NCBI GenBank assembly: GCA_963819975.1
Contig: CAWFYE010000017.1
Span: 62,001 to 126,000, forward strand
Origin: Palsa-1392 sp963819975
Lineage (GTDB): Bacteria; Verrucomicrobiota; Verrucomicrobiia; Chthoniobacterales; UBA10450
DNA length: 64,000 nt
Direction of reading: 5' to 3'
This document shows, piece by piece, positions 47,273 to 56,532 of the stretch (positions are counted from its first letter, which is position 1; the number at the start of each line of letters is the position of its first letter). The notes under the pieces are model-generated. The model searched no databases. It was not told where the DNA came from and saw only the letters and a program-made list of their open reading frames with translations. The position numbers and the translations under genes are program-made.

Positions 47273-47380
47273 CTACACAATCGCATACGTCGTCGCGTAG
47301 GTTCGGTAGGGCGCGTCATCCGGTTTGCTCGGCATGGCGGGTGTGCGCGTCGTTCTTTGCTTGAGAGCTTTCAAAATCAT
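47273..47380 (-). CDS. Possible 35-residue peptide gene
   Basis: The short frame (MILKALKQRTTRTPAMPSKP and a Tyr/Thr-rich tail) has AAAGGAA at a fair distance before ATG. It lies in the 260-base gap between the divergent cyclase and dipeptidase genes. The size and Pro/Thr/Tyr content recall small leader or peptide genes, but chance is possible. Confidence 0.25.
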   Translation of the reverse strand: MILKALKQRTTRTPAMPSKPDDAPYRTYATTYAIV

Positions 47381-47425
47381 GATGAAGTGTTCCTTTAAGT
47401 CGTTGCATTTTCGAGGAGCGTTTTG

Positions 47426-48163
47426 ATGGAGTCTGATCTGCGAGATAGACCGATTCCGTTGCGCACACATCCGCCGACCGCGCTCGACTACGAGAACGTT
47501 CCCGTTGACTTGAGCGATCCACGGAGCAGTGAAGCTCTGCTCGATCCGCTAGAATCGGGCATCGCGGCCCACGGATTCTACGCGCGCACCGACGGCTTGA
47601 ATGCTCCCTACCACCGGAGTTTTGCGTCGGCCTCGGCGCGGGTCTTCTTTCGCCGTTCGATCGTGGAGCGGCTGAGCGAAGCAAACGAGCGGCTCCTGCC
47701 ATTGGGGGTCGAGCTCTTTGTCCTGAATGGGTACCGTTCCCTTGCGCTCCAGAAGGAGCTCTGGGATTTCTTCGTCGAGAAGGGAAGAGAAAGCCTCGAC
47801 GATTCGACCGAAGCGAACTGTGTCGCGTTTGCCGGGGAATACTGTTCCGATCCCCGCGAATTCGATCCTTCGGATTCGCGCACCTGGCCGACCCATATCA
47901 CGGGCGGAGCCGTGGACCTGACGTTGCGCGTCCGCAAGACGGGAGAATTCCTTTTCATGGGAAGTGTGTTCGATGATCCCGACGATGTTAGCCATACTGG
48001 GCATTTCGAGAAGCTGTGTGCCGGGCACGCGAGCGAGAAAAAAGAGGTTCCGCTCAGCTATCTTGAAGCGCTCCGAAACAGGCGGTTGCTCTACTGGGTG
48101 ATGCGCGAGGCGAGCTTTGCCAATTATCCCTATAAATGGTGGCATTTCGATTGGGGAACGTAG
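47426..48163 (+). CDS. VanX-like D-Ala-D-Ala dipeptidase (M15D) lacking the catalytic Glu
   Basis: The protein has 245 residues. Zinc ligands appear as H157 and D164 (THITGGAVDLTL) and H240 (KWWHFDWG), in the spacing of VanX. The position of the VanX catalytic base, E in the E-W-W-H motif, is K237 here (aaa). Without it the usual dipeptidase activity is doubtful. The ATG at 47426 has GAGGAG eight bases upstream. No vanA or vanH genes are nearby, so a cell-wall role is more likely than resistance. Confidence 0.8.
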   Translation: MESDLRDRPIPLRTHPPTALDYENVPVDLSDPRSSEALLDPLESGIAAHGFYARTDGLNAPYHRSFASASARVFFRRSIVERLSEANERLLPLGVELFVLNGYRSLALQKELWDFFVEKGRESLDDSTEANCVAFAGEYCSDPREFDPSDSRTWPTHITGGAVDLTLRVRKTGEFLFMGSVFDDPDDVSHTGHFEKLCAGHASEKKEVPLSYLEALRNRRLLYWVMREASFANYPYKWWHFDWGT

Positions 48164-48179
48164 TTCTGGGTCACTAACT

Positions 48180-48246
48180 GGGAGATGTCGTCCGATGGAT
48201 CGCATCGCCCGACGTCCGCCTGGTACGGCCCGGCCGAGACCCCGCG
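48180..48246 (+). repeat. 67-bp dispersed repeat, copy A
   Basis: This matches 61726-61792 with about six differences (shared core CGCCCGACGTCCGCCTGGTA). Weaker similarity runs on for about 40 bases. It sits just after the VanX-like gene. The rest of the gap to 48570 shows no gene. Confidence 0.8.
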
Positions 48247-48570
48247 GTGAGCGCCAGACTTTTCAACAGCAGCGGCGGGAGTCAAAGCCATGGCCGAGCT
48301 TTCCTTTGTGGCGAGATCTCGCCGAATAGCTGGCTACGACTTTGATCCGTTCAGCTTAACCAGGAGAATACGCCCATTCTTTGCCGTGACGGGGGTTGGA
48401 ATTGGCACCGGGCGTTTCGTCGGTCTACAAAACTCGCGATCCACACGCTTGGCCAGTTCCAAAGAACTCGGCTGAAGGCCTGCTGGGTTTCGACAGAAAG
48501 CTTAGCTCCCTTCCCATCCCCTCTCTCAACTTTTTGGTTGCTGCCCGCGCTGTCTGGCACACGAATCACG

Positions 48571-49046
48571 ATGGCCAAGAAACTCGCCGGCGGCTGCGCT
48601 TGCGGCTCCATCCGCTACCAGCTCCTCGCCCAGGCGATGTTCGTGAACTGCTGCCATTGCATCGACTGCCAGCGACTGACAGGCAGCGCGTTTGTGATCA
48701 ACGCAATCATCGAAACCCGGCCGATCAAAGTGGCCCGCGGAAAACCGGTGGCCGTGCCCGTGCCGCGCGAGCACGGGCCGCACGACATCTACCACTGCGG
48801 CAAATGTCAGACCGCCCTCTGGAGCGACTACGGGCATCGGCCGAATCTCCGCGTCGTCCGCGTCGGGACGCTCGACGACCCCGGGGCGTTGCAGCCGGAC
48901 GCCACATCTTCACTCGCTGGAAGGTGAAATGGCTCAAGCTGCCAAAGACAACGTCGTCGTTCCGGGATTACTACGACACGGGCAAGCTGTGGCCCAAGGC
49001 CAATTTCGAACGCCTGAAGGCTGCACTTGGCAAGGCGAAGAGCTGA
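48571..49046 (+). pseudogene. GFA-family gene with frameshift
   Basis: The first 110 codons encode a GFA zinc protein (GGCACGSIRYQLL, CCHCIDCQRLTGSAF, HCGKCQTALW), with the usual Cys sets. Near 48900 the homology moves to another frame (HIFTRWKVKWLKLP and FRDYYDTGKLWPKANFERL, ending at 49046), while the first frame stops at 48927 after a few odd residues (ATSSLAGR). One missing base explains it. Either the gene is dead or the base was lost in sequencing. Confidence 0.85.
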
Positions 49047-49174
49047 CGAGGTGCGCGCCAACCAGCACCCGCACAATCGCACCGATACTTCGATTCCTCG
49101 TCCTTTGCCCCATCCGGCAACATCCCAAATCTCTGTTTTGACATTAGGATCACCTGAGGAGTAAAGGAGTAAGA

Positions 49175-49741
49175 ATGATTCCGCTAACTGCCTTGTGGCT
49201 TCCCATTCTGGTTTCGGCCGTGATTGTCTTTCTCGCCAGCGCCATCATGCACATGGTGCTCTCCTACCACAAAAGTGATTACCGAAAACTGCCGGATGAA
49301 GACCGTGTGACCGACGCGATGCGAGGTGCGGGCGTTACACCGGGGCCCGCCTATTTCTTTCCATACTTTTCGTTCAAGGAGATGAAATCGCCACCCGCGG
49401 TGGAAAGAATGAAACGCGGACCGGTCGGCTTATTGACCGTGCTGCCCAGCGGGCCACCGGAGATGGGAAAGAATCTGTTCCAATGGTTCTTCTACTGTTT
49501 GGTCATTAGTATCTTTGCTGCTTACCTGTCCGGCCGTTTGCTGACGTCTGGAACCGCTTTCCTGCAGGTATTCCGCGTCATCGGGACCGTCGCCTGGTTA
49601 GGATACGGCGGCGCTCACGCCCAAGAATCGATTTGGAGCGGCCGAAGCTGGGTGGTCACCTGCAAGCATCTTTTCGATAGTGCGATTTACGCGCTCCTGA
49701 CAGCTGGAACATTCGGCTGGTTGTGGCCGAAACCTCTCTAG
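49175..49741 (+). CDS. Conserved membrane protein, family unknown
   Basis: The protein has 188 residues with an N-terminal helix (LPILVSAVIVFLASAIMHMV), a soluble loop (YHKSDYRKLPDEDRV), then about three helices (LFQWFFYCLVISIFAAYLSG, HLFDSAIYALLTAGTFGWLW). AAAGGAG precedes the ATG, a strong site. Similar proteins occur in several soil phyla; no function is known to me. Confidence 0.75.
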   Translation: MIPLTALWLPILVSAVIVFLASAIMHMVLSYHKSDYRKLPDEDRVTDAMRGAGVTPGPAYFFPYFSFKEMKSPPAVERMKRGPVGLLTVLPSGPPEMGKNLFQWFFYCLVISIFAAYLSGRLLTSGTAFLQVFRVIGTVAWLGYGGAHAQESIWSGRSWVVTCKHLFDSAIYALLTAGTFGWLWPKPL

Positions 49742-49797
49742 CTACTTTCTCGTCTTTGAACGACCTGCCTTGCGTCTGCTCTCACGCAAGCAGGCGT

Positions 49798-50246
49798 ATG
49801 CGCGCTCTATTCGTGCTGCTCGTTACCGTTGTCACTGCCATGATCTCGATTGCGGGAGACCTGACACCGAAAGACCTTGTCGCACAGCTTTACCAGGCAC
49901 ACCGCTCAAAACACGACCCGCTCGACGAAACGGCCCTGCTGGGAAGTTATTTCGACCCCGTGCTCCTGAAACTCTACCTGAAGGACAAGCGCGAGGCGAA
50001 GGGCGAAGTCGGCCGCCTCGACGGCGATCCGCTTTACAACGCACAGGACATGGAGATTAAAGACTTCACCATCTCACCGCCGGAAACTGCGAAAGGTAAA
50101 ACGCAGGTCACCGTTCGCTTCAAGAATTTTGGCAAAGCCACTCGGGTCGTTTACGTCCTCATTCATGCGGGCGACGCTGGAGAATTAGCGACATTCGCTA
50201 CGACGACGGCTCGTCGCTCAAAAAGATACTTGAAGGCAAACTTTGA
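49798..50246 (+). pseudogene. DUF3828-like exported protein gene with frameshift
   Basis: A signal peptide (LFVLLVTVVTAMISIAG) and a DUF3828-like body (KGEVGRLDGDPLYNAQDMEI, TVRFKNFGKATRVVYVL) are in one frame. Near 50175 the expected end of the domain is found in another frame (WRISDIRYDDGSSLKKILEG, stop at 50246), while the original frame runs on to 50268 as unlike sequence. A single-base indel is the simplest cause. Confidence 0.8.
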
Positions 50247-50466
50247 CCTCGTCGCTCGCCAAACCTAATTCTAATAATGCCGACTGCAGTGCGGCCCGGC
50301 AGCCGATTGAAATGCTGCTTTGGATCGTCAGCGCCGCGATTTAGATCCAGCAGACCGGGTGGGATGATCCCGACGATAGTCACGGCTGGCGGAAAGCAGT
50401 TTTTCCTCGATTCGTCTCGCTTTGTGTCGGATCATCTGCCGCGACCACTCCGAACACTTCGATTCT

Positions 50467-52536
50467 TTGAAATCACCCAACTTCTTTTCGGAGCTGCAAC
50501 GGCGCAATGTCTACCGGATCGCTGTCGCCTACGCCGTCGTCTCCTGGCTTCTCATCCAGATCGCCACCCAGGTCTTTCCTTTCTTTGAAATCCCGAACTG
50601 GGCCGTGCGTGTCGTGGTGCTCCTGCTGGTCCTTGGTTTTCCTGTAGCTCTCGTTCTTGCCTGGGCTTTTGAGTTAACCCCCGAAGGGATCAAACGCACA
50701 GAAGATCTTTCGCCGGACAAACCGGGCCCGCGTCATACCGGGCGCAAACTTTTCGCCCTGACTGCGGCGGGAGGCGCGGTCGCGCTTGCTCTTTTCATCG
50801 TGCAGATCTCGCGTCGGGAAGACGTGAAGGAGAAAGAGGCGACCGCTAACTCACTCTCCGCATTAGTTGTCCCGGAAAAATCGATCGCGGTCCTGCCTTT
50901 CGAAAACCTGAGCGAGAACAAGGAGAACGAATTCTTCACCTCGGGCATGCAGGACGAAATCCTGACCGATCTGGCGAAGGTCGCCGACCTGAAGGTCATC
51001 AGCCGCAGCTCAACCATGGTTTACAAGGCTGGCGCACCGCGCAACGCGCGCGAGATCGCGCGCCAGCTCGGGGTGGCGCACCTTCTCGAAGGCAGCATCC
51101 AACGTTCCGCCAACCGCGTCCGCGCCTCCGCGCAGCTGATTGATGCCCGCACCGACACCCACATCTGGGCGGAACATTATGATCGCGATGTGACAGACGC
51201 GTTTGCGATCCAGACGGAGATCGCGGAAGCGATCGTGCGCCAGTTGCGCGCCAGGCTCTCGCCCTCCGAGAAAGCGGCGATCGAGCGGCCGGCGCCGAAC
51301 CCCGAGGCGTTCGACCTTTACCTGCAGGCGAAGCAACTCATCATCAGCTTCCACGACACGGCGGATTGGAAGGAAACGCTGCTGCGCGCGGTGCGGCTAT
51401 TGGACGAAGCCATCTCGCGCGATGGCAGCTTTGCACTCGCCTACTGCTGGGCGACGACGGCGAACGACAACCTTTACTGGTTTGGGCTGGATCACTCGCC
51501 CGAGCGGCTCGCGCAGGCGAAAGCCAGTGCGCAAACCGCGCTCGCCCTTGCACCGGATCTGGGTGAGGCGCACCTCGCGCAGGCGCTGGTCTATTACCAT
51601 GGTTATCGCGATTATGAACGCGCGCTCGAGCAGGTGGCACTGGCGAAGCGTGTGCTCCCAAATAGCGCGGAGACCTATTCATTGGCCGGGTGGATTGCGC
51701 GCCGCCAGGGCCGGTGGGATGGAGCCAGGAAGAATTTGGAGAAAGCCGCCCAACTCGACCCGCGTAATCCGAAAGTGATCAGCGATCTTTCTGTTCTCTA
51801 CGACCTGCTGCACGATTACGACGCGAAGCTGGCACTCTACGAACGGGCCATGATCGCTAACCCGAGCACGAGCGATTACTTCCTCATGATGGGCGGCGCA
51901 ACACAGATGGAGAAAGGAAATCTAAGCGCCGCGCACGCTGCGCTCGATCGGGTTCCGCCTAACTATGACCCCGAGGGAGCCACCACGATGGCGCGGATTT
52001 ATCTCGCTCTCTATGAGCAGCACCCCGCCGTGGCGCGCCAGGCACTGAGCCAGGCGAAAGTGGAGGAGATTGTCGGAAACGACGGCTACCCAAAGCCGCG
52101 GGCCTTTTACGAAGGATTCATAGCGCGTGCCAGCGGCGACACCGTGCAAGCGCAAACGGCGTTCGCGACCGCCCGCACCGAAGTCGAAGCAAAACTCGCC
52201 GGGCGCGATGACGACGCGCTCATCCTGGCATCCCTCGGCGTGATCGCCGCCGGCCAGGGTCGAAAGAAGGAAGCGATCGAGATGGGCCGCCGCGCCGTCG
52301 AACTGCGGCCGATCACGAAAGACGCTGTCGACGGCGCGACGGTGCTGACCGCGCTGGCGATGATCTACGCCTGGTCGGGCGAACCGGACCTCGCGCTCGA
52401 TCAACTGATCGCCGTCAGCACAGTGCCCGGCGGACCGGACTATGGTCAGCTGCGTTACGATCCGGCGTGGGATGCCCTGCGAAGTAATAGCCGCTTCGCC
52501 ACGATCATCGCCGCGGCGCAACAGTTCCGGCGATAG
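50467..52536 (+). CDS. Membrane TolB/FlgO-TPR regulator
   Basis: The protein has 689 residues. The TTG at 50467 gives MKSPNFFSELQRRNVYRIAV, a common opening of this family. Helices follow at about 15-35, 45-65 and 95-112. A FlgO-like domain lies at about 135-270 (SIAVLPFENLSENKENEFF, VAHLLEGSIQRSANRVRASA), then TPR repeats to the end. Homologues often carry a cyclase or DNA-binding domain in place of the helices, as at 53783. A signalling or scaffolding role is likely. The peptidase gene starts 4 bases after its stop codon. Confidence 0.88.
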   Translation: MKSPNFFSELQRRNVYRIAVAYAVVSWLLIQIATQVFPFFEIPNWAVRVVVLLLVLGFPVALVLAWAFELTPEGIKRTEDLSPDKPGPRHTGRKLFALTAAGGAVALALFIVQISRREDVKEKEATANSLSALVVPEKSIAVLPFENLSENKENEFFTSGMQDEILTDLAKVADLKVISRSSTMVYKAGAPRNAREIARQLGVAHLLEGSIQRSANRVRASAQLIDARTDTHIWAEHYDRDVTDAFAIQTEIAEAIVRQLRARLSPSEKAAIERPAPNPEAFDLYLQAKQLIISFHDTADWKETLLRAVRLLDEAISRDGSFALAYCWATTANDNLYWFGLDHSPERLAQAKASAQTALALAPDLGEAHLAQALVYYHGYRDYERALEQVALAKRVLPNSAETYSLAGWIARRQGRWDGARKNLEKAAQLDPRNPKVISDLSVLYDLLHDYDAKLALYERAMIANPSTSDYFLMMGGATQMEKGNLSAAHAALDRVPPNYDPEGATTMARIYLALYEQHPAVARQALSQAKVEEIVGNDGYPKPRAFYEGFIARASGDTVQAQTAFATARTEVEAKLAGRDDDALILASLGVIAAGQGRKKEAIEMGRRAVELRPITKDAVDGATVLTALAMIYAWSGEPDLALDQLIAVSTVPGGPDYGQLRYDPAWDALRSNSRFATIIAAAQQFRR

Positions 52537-52540
52537 CGCG

Positions 52541-53350
52541 ATGCCCTGGCAAGTCACATATAGCGAACCTGAGGGCTCAAACCCTTCCGCGCCGAGGACC
52601 TGTTCCTACGGTTGGATACCGGATGTCCCTGACAAGCGCGATCTCTGTTACCGCCCGCCGCGCAAGTTATTGCACGACCTGCCGCGGCGGGTCGACCTGC
52701 GCCCGCAGTGCCCGCCCATTTATCGGCAGGGCACGCTCAACAGTTGCACCGCCAATGCGATCGCGGCGGCGATTGAGTTCGAGCAGATCAAGCAAGGCCG
52801 CGGGGAAAGGTTCCTGCCGTCGCGCCTTTTCATTTACTACAACGAGCGCGCGGCCGAGCACACCATCGGCACCGACAGCGGGGCGGGAATTCGTTCCGGA
52901 ATCAAGACGGTGGCGAAACGGGGAGTGTGTCCCGAGCTGCTGTGGCCTTACCGCATTCGCCAGTTCCGGGAGAAACCTCTGCGCCACTGTTATTCTCACG
53001 CCGCCAAATATCGCGGAGTCAATTATCATCGCGTGCCGCGCGGGCTGTCAACCTTGAAGGCTTGTCTGGCGTCCGGTTACCCGTTCATCTTCGGCTTCAC
53101 GGTTTACCAGAGCCTGCATGCACCGGAGGTGACTCGCACGGGCCGCGGTGGGATGCCGGTGAAAAGGGATAAGATTCGCGCAGGACACGCGGTGCTCGCG
53201 GTCGGCTACGATGACGTCGAGCAGCGCTTCATCGTTCGTAATTCCTGGGGTAGGAAGTGGGGAATGGCAGGCTATTTCACTCTGCCCTATGACTATCTCA
53301 TGAGCCGTTATCTATCCCAGGATTTCTGGACGATCCGGCTCATTGGGTGA
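52541..53350 (+). CDS. Papain-like (C1) cysteine peptidase
   Basis: The protein has 269 residues. The catalytic triad is visible: C69 in RQGTLNSCTANAIAAA, H216 in RAGHAVLAVGYDD and N234 in VRNSWGRKWG, with Q63 before the Cys as the oxyanion residue. There is no signal peptide and no obvious propeptide beyond the first 50 residues (PDVPDKRDLCYRPP). It starts 4 bases after the TolB-TPR gene, so the two are co-expressed; the TPR protein could be its partner or substrate receptor. Confidence 0.92.
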   Translation: MPWQVTYSEPEGSNPSAPRTCSYGWIPDVPDKRDLCYRPPRKLLHDLPRRVDLRPQCPPIYRQGTLNSCTANAIAAAIEFEQIKQGRGERFLPSRLFIYYNERAAEHTIGTDSGAGIRSGIKTVAKRGVCPELLWPYRIRQFREKPLRHCYSHAAKYRGVNYHRVPRGLSTLKACLASGYPFIFGFTVYQSLHAPEVTRTGRGGMPVKRDKIRAGHAVLAVGYDDVEQRFIVRNSWGRKWGMAGYFTLPYDYLMSRYLSQDFWTIRLIG

Positions 53351-53466
53351 GGCTCCGGTTGGATCAGGCTCAGCAAGTGGCGGCGACTGACGAAGAATTA
53401 GCTTGTGCCTGATCAACGGTCGCGCCACCCTCGGCGCGTCAGTCAAAAAAAGGATTCAAAATTCTC

Positions 53467-53595
53467 ATGGCAACGAAAACCAGCAGTAAAAAATCAGGCC
53501 GCAAGTCAGCCAAGAAACCCGCGGCGAAAAGTGCGAAAAAGACTGCCGCTAAACGCACTGGCCGCCGCTTCGGCGACGCTGGACCGCGTCAGTAA
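53467..53595 (+). CDS. 42-residue Lys/Ala-rich basic protein
   Basis: The product starts MATKTSSKKSGRKSAKKPAA and continues with further KKTAAKRTGRR-type residues. About a third of the residues are Lys or Arg, like histone H1 or Hc1 tails. It probably binds DNA or RNA. It may be the shortened end of a longer gene. Confidence 0.65.
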   Translation: MATKTSSKKSGRKSAKKPAAKSAKKTAAKRTGRRFGDAGPRQ

Positions 53596-53782
53596 CTTCC
53601 CGCCCAGCGCGCAAGCAGAACGAAAAATCATGCCGGTTTGGCCGCCGCTGAACCGGCGCCGGCGGCCTCATGTCGCCTCATCCGGCGATCACCGGTCGTT
53701 AGGCCTCGCTCACCGCCCACGTTTCGACCCAGCACTGCTTCGGCATTGTTATTTGTTCAGATAGTCAATAAGAGAGACAGCA

Positions 53783-55957
53783 ATGCCGACTGACCCGATC
53801 GTTTCCAGCGAAGAGCGCAAGCTCGCCGCCATTATGTTTACCGACATGGTCGGCTACAGCGCGCTCGCGCAGCGCGATGATAGACTTGCCCTGCAACTGC
53901 TCGAAGAACATCGTCAGCTCCTCCGCGAGATCTTTCCGCGCTTTCACGGCACGGAAATCAAAACCATTGGCGACGCTTTCCTGGTTGAATTTGGTAGCGC
54001 GCTGGAAGCGGCACAGTGCGCGATCGAGATCCAGCGCACTCTGGCAAAGCGAAATCACGATGTCGGTCTCGAGCGGCGAATCCAACTCAAGATCGGCATT
54101 CATATCGGGGACGTCGTGCATCGCGACGGCGACGTTTACGGCGACGGCGTGAACATCGCTTCGCGCATCGAGCAACTGGCTGGCGCGGGCGGCATTTGCG
54201 TTTCGATGGATGTGGAAAGGCAAATCCGCAACGCGCTCGAAGCGCGGTTTGAAAAATTTGGTTCGGCAGACTTGAAAAACATCAGTTTGCCGATGGACCT
54301 GTTCCGGATCGTGCTGCCGTGGGAACCGGTCACGAAAGTGGTGATCGCCGCTCCGGCGAAAGCCCCGAAAAAATCGCCCGTCGTCGTGTCGATCGGGATC
54401 TTGGCAGCAATCGGGCTGTTGGGCGGCGGGTGGTGGCTGGTGGAACACGCGAAGCGGGATCAGACGAAGAGCGCGCCAGAACCGGCGAAGGCATTGCCCG
54501 CCGCTGAGGCAAAGGTAGCCGACCAGAATTCGGTCGCGGTCCTGCCGTTCGTTAACCTGAGCGATGACAAAGGGAGCGAATATTTCTCCGACGGCGTGAG
54601 CGAAGAGCTGCTCACTGTGCTGCAAAAAATTCCCGGGCTTCATGTAGCCGCGCGGACTTCGGCGTTTTCGTTCAAAGGCAAGAACGCCACTGCCCAGGAG
54701 ATCGGACAGAAACTCGGCGTCGCGCATCTGGTGGAAGGAAGTGTCCGCCGGTCCGGCAATAACGTTCGGATCGCCGCCCGACTCAGCCAGGCGGATAGCG
54801 GCGAGGAACTTTGGTCGGAAAATTACACGCGCGATTTGCAGGACGTATTCGCGGTCCAGGCCGAACTCGCACAGACGATCGTCGCGCAACTGCGCGGCCA
54901 GTTTGCCGGGGCGGACGCCGGTTCCACGGCGAAAGAGAAGATCCAGGCGGAGGTAGAGGCGGCAGCAAAGGGCGGAACGAAAAGCGTCGAAGCTCATGAA
55001 GCCTATTTGCAGGGCCGATTTTTCATCAATCGCCACTCCGAGAAGTCAGCCGACCAGGCCCGGGCCGCTTTTCAACGCGCGGCAGACCTCGATCCGAATT
55101 TCGCGCTCGCATGGGCGGGGCTGGCCCAGACCCACATCTGGTATTGCAACTACGCCACCGAAGGCGGCCAGGAAGGTTTCAATGCGCATCTGGCCGCCGC
55201 CCGCGATTCGCTGGCAAAGGCCATGGCGATCGAGCCGGATTTGCCGGAAGCGTTGTCGGCTCGGTCGGTGATCCAAACCAATTTTGATTATGACTGGAAA
55301 GGCGCGGCCGAAACTTTGCGCAAGGCTCGCGCGCTCGCACCGGAAGATCCGGCGCTGCTCCTGGAGACAGGAAATCTCGCCGCCATTCGTGGCGACCTGG
55401 CGCAGGCGCAGGAATGCTTCCGTCACGCGATTGCGGTGGACCCGGTGAATCCCCAGGCCCGGGCGTTTCTGGCGTCCAGCCTGGCGGCGTCAGGGCGTTA
55501 CGAGGAAGCGCGGGCGGAGTATGGGCGCGTGATTGAGTTAAATCCCTCGGCCCCAAATTCGCACGCCGCTTTCGGACTGGTTTATCTCTTGGGAGGCGAA
55601 CCTGAAGAAGCAGTCGCGGCCGCACAAAAGGATGCCGCCGGCTGGGCACGGCTCCTCGTTGTCAGCTCCGCTCGCTGGAGTCAAAAACGGATCGCCGAAT
55701 CCGATGCAGCGCTGAAAGAGTTGATCGCAAAGTATGGCGAAACCGCAGCCTATCAAATCGCGGAGGTTTACGGGTATCGGAACGACAAAGATCACGTTTT
55801 CGAATGGCTGGAACGCGCGCGTCGGCAACGCGACGCCGGTTTGGCTGCCTTGCGCACAGATTTGCTCTTCAAGAATTTGCACAGTGACCCGCGCTGGAAT
55901 GCACTCCTGCAAACGATCGGCCTCGCCGATGATCAGCTGAAGCTTAGCGCGCAGTAA
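53783..55957 (+). CDS. Class III cyclase with TolB/FlgO and TPR domains
   Basis: The protein has 724 residues. The cyclase domain lies at about 12-165 with both metal Asp motifs (AAIMFTDMVGYSALAQ, IKTIGDAFLVEFG) and the Asn/Arg pair in GDGVNIASRIEQLAG, so it should be active. A helix at about 202-220 (VVVSIGILAAIGLLGGGWWL) is followed by a FlgO-like domain (SVAVLPFVNLSDDKGSEYFS) and TPR repeats. The cyclase is cytosolic and the C-terminal part lies outside the membrane. The gene at 50467 has the same C-terminal layout without the cyclase. Confidence 0.92.
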   Translation: MPTDPIVSSEERKLAAIMFTDMVGYSALAQRDDRLALQLLEEHRQLLREIFPRFHGTEIKTIGDAFLVEFGSALEAAQCAIEIQRTLAKRNHDVGLERRIQLKIGIHIGDVVHRDGDVYGDGVNIASRIEQLAGAGGICVSMDVERQIRNALEARFEKFGSADLKNISLPMDLFRIVLPWEPVTKVVIAAPAKAPKKSPVVVSIGILAAIGLLGGGWWLVEHAKRDQTKSAPEPAKALPAAEAKVADQNSVAVLPFVNLSDDKGSEYFSDGVSEELLTVLQKIPGLHVAARTSAFSFKGKNATAQEIGQKLGVAHLVEGSVRRSGNNVRIAARLSQADSGEELWSENYTRDLQDVFAVQAELAQTIVAQLRGQFAGADAGSTAKEKIQAEVEAAAKGGTKSVEAHEAYLQGRFFINRHSEKSADQARAAFQRAADLDPNFALAWAGLAQTHIWYCNYATEGGQEGFNAHLAAARDSLAKAMAIEPDLPEALSARSVIQTNFDYDWKGAAETLRKARALAPEDPALLLETGNLAAIRGDLAQAQECFRHAIAVDPVNPQARAFLASSLAASGRYEEARAEYGRVIELNPSAPNSHAAFGLVYLLGGEPEEAVAAAQKDAAGWARLLVVSSARWSQKRIAESDAALKELIAKYGETAAYQIAEVYGYRNDKDHVFEWLERARRQRDAGLAALRTDLLFKNLHSDPRWNALLQTIGLADDQLKLSAQ

Positions 55958-56014
55958 ATCTACTCTCGGGAGACCGCAATCTGCCTGGTCAGACGCGGGC
56001 GCTCCATCCCGAAG

Positions 56015-56097
56015 TCACACCTTGAGCGAGCCGCGGAAACCTCGGCCGCTGTAGTAAGACTCGGCGCCGTTATGCCCGACGAAGACGCGGCCGTAGC
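56015..56097 (-). pseudogene. C-terminal stub of a DUF4256 gene
   Basis: The last 27 residues on the minus strand (RYGRVFVGHNGAESYYSGRG then FRGSLKV) match the C-terminal signature of DUF4256 proteins, which are normally about 180-200 residues. Everything upstream has been replaced by an IS30 transposase remnant. The join lies in a doubled CGCTACGG(G/C) sequence. Confidence 0.7.
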
Positions 56098-56532
56098 GCC
56101 CGTAGCGCTTCCGGCAGCTCTTGCGCGCCCCGCGCAGATGTTGGTGCAGCGTCTCTCCGCTTCTCAGATCCCGCCAAATGTGCCGGTAGATCGTCTCGTG
56201 GCTGATCGCCAGCTCGCGCTCCAAACGCAAGTGCCCAGAGGCTTGCTCCGGCTCCACTGTTCCCTCAACAACCCTTCCACTCGCTCCCACTGTCCGGGTC
56301 CTAACTGGCTGTTGCGCCACGACCGGTAACGCCGCGCGTGCGCTCGCTGCCGCGCCCGCCGCGCCCGATACCAGCCGTCGTACGGCGCCGCGTTGCGTTT
56401 CAGTTCTCGCGAAACCGTGCTGCGGTGGCGCTCAAGCTCCCGCGCGATCTCCGCCGGCTTCAGTCCCACCTGGCGCAGCGCCGCCAGCACGCTCCGCTCT
56501 CCCCCACTCAGTTGCCGATACTTCATCCCCAC
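56092..56532 (-). mobile_element. IS30-family transposase remnant, frameshifted and truncated
   Basis: The N-terminal half of an IS30 transposase is clear: YRQLSGGERSVLAALRQVGL, EIARELERHRSTVSRELKRN (helix-turn-helix) and, after a frameshift near 56262, EQASGHLRLERELAISHETI and YRHIWRDLRSG. The DDE catalytic domain is missing, and the frame runs into the DUF4256 stub. No terminal inverted repeats were recognised. It cannot transpose on its own. Confidence 0.87.

Noticed and set aside
47426..48163. Vancomycin resistance gene (vanX)
   Set aside because: The catalytic Glu is missing and no vanH, vanA or vanRS genes are nearby, so a resistance call is not supported.
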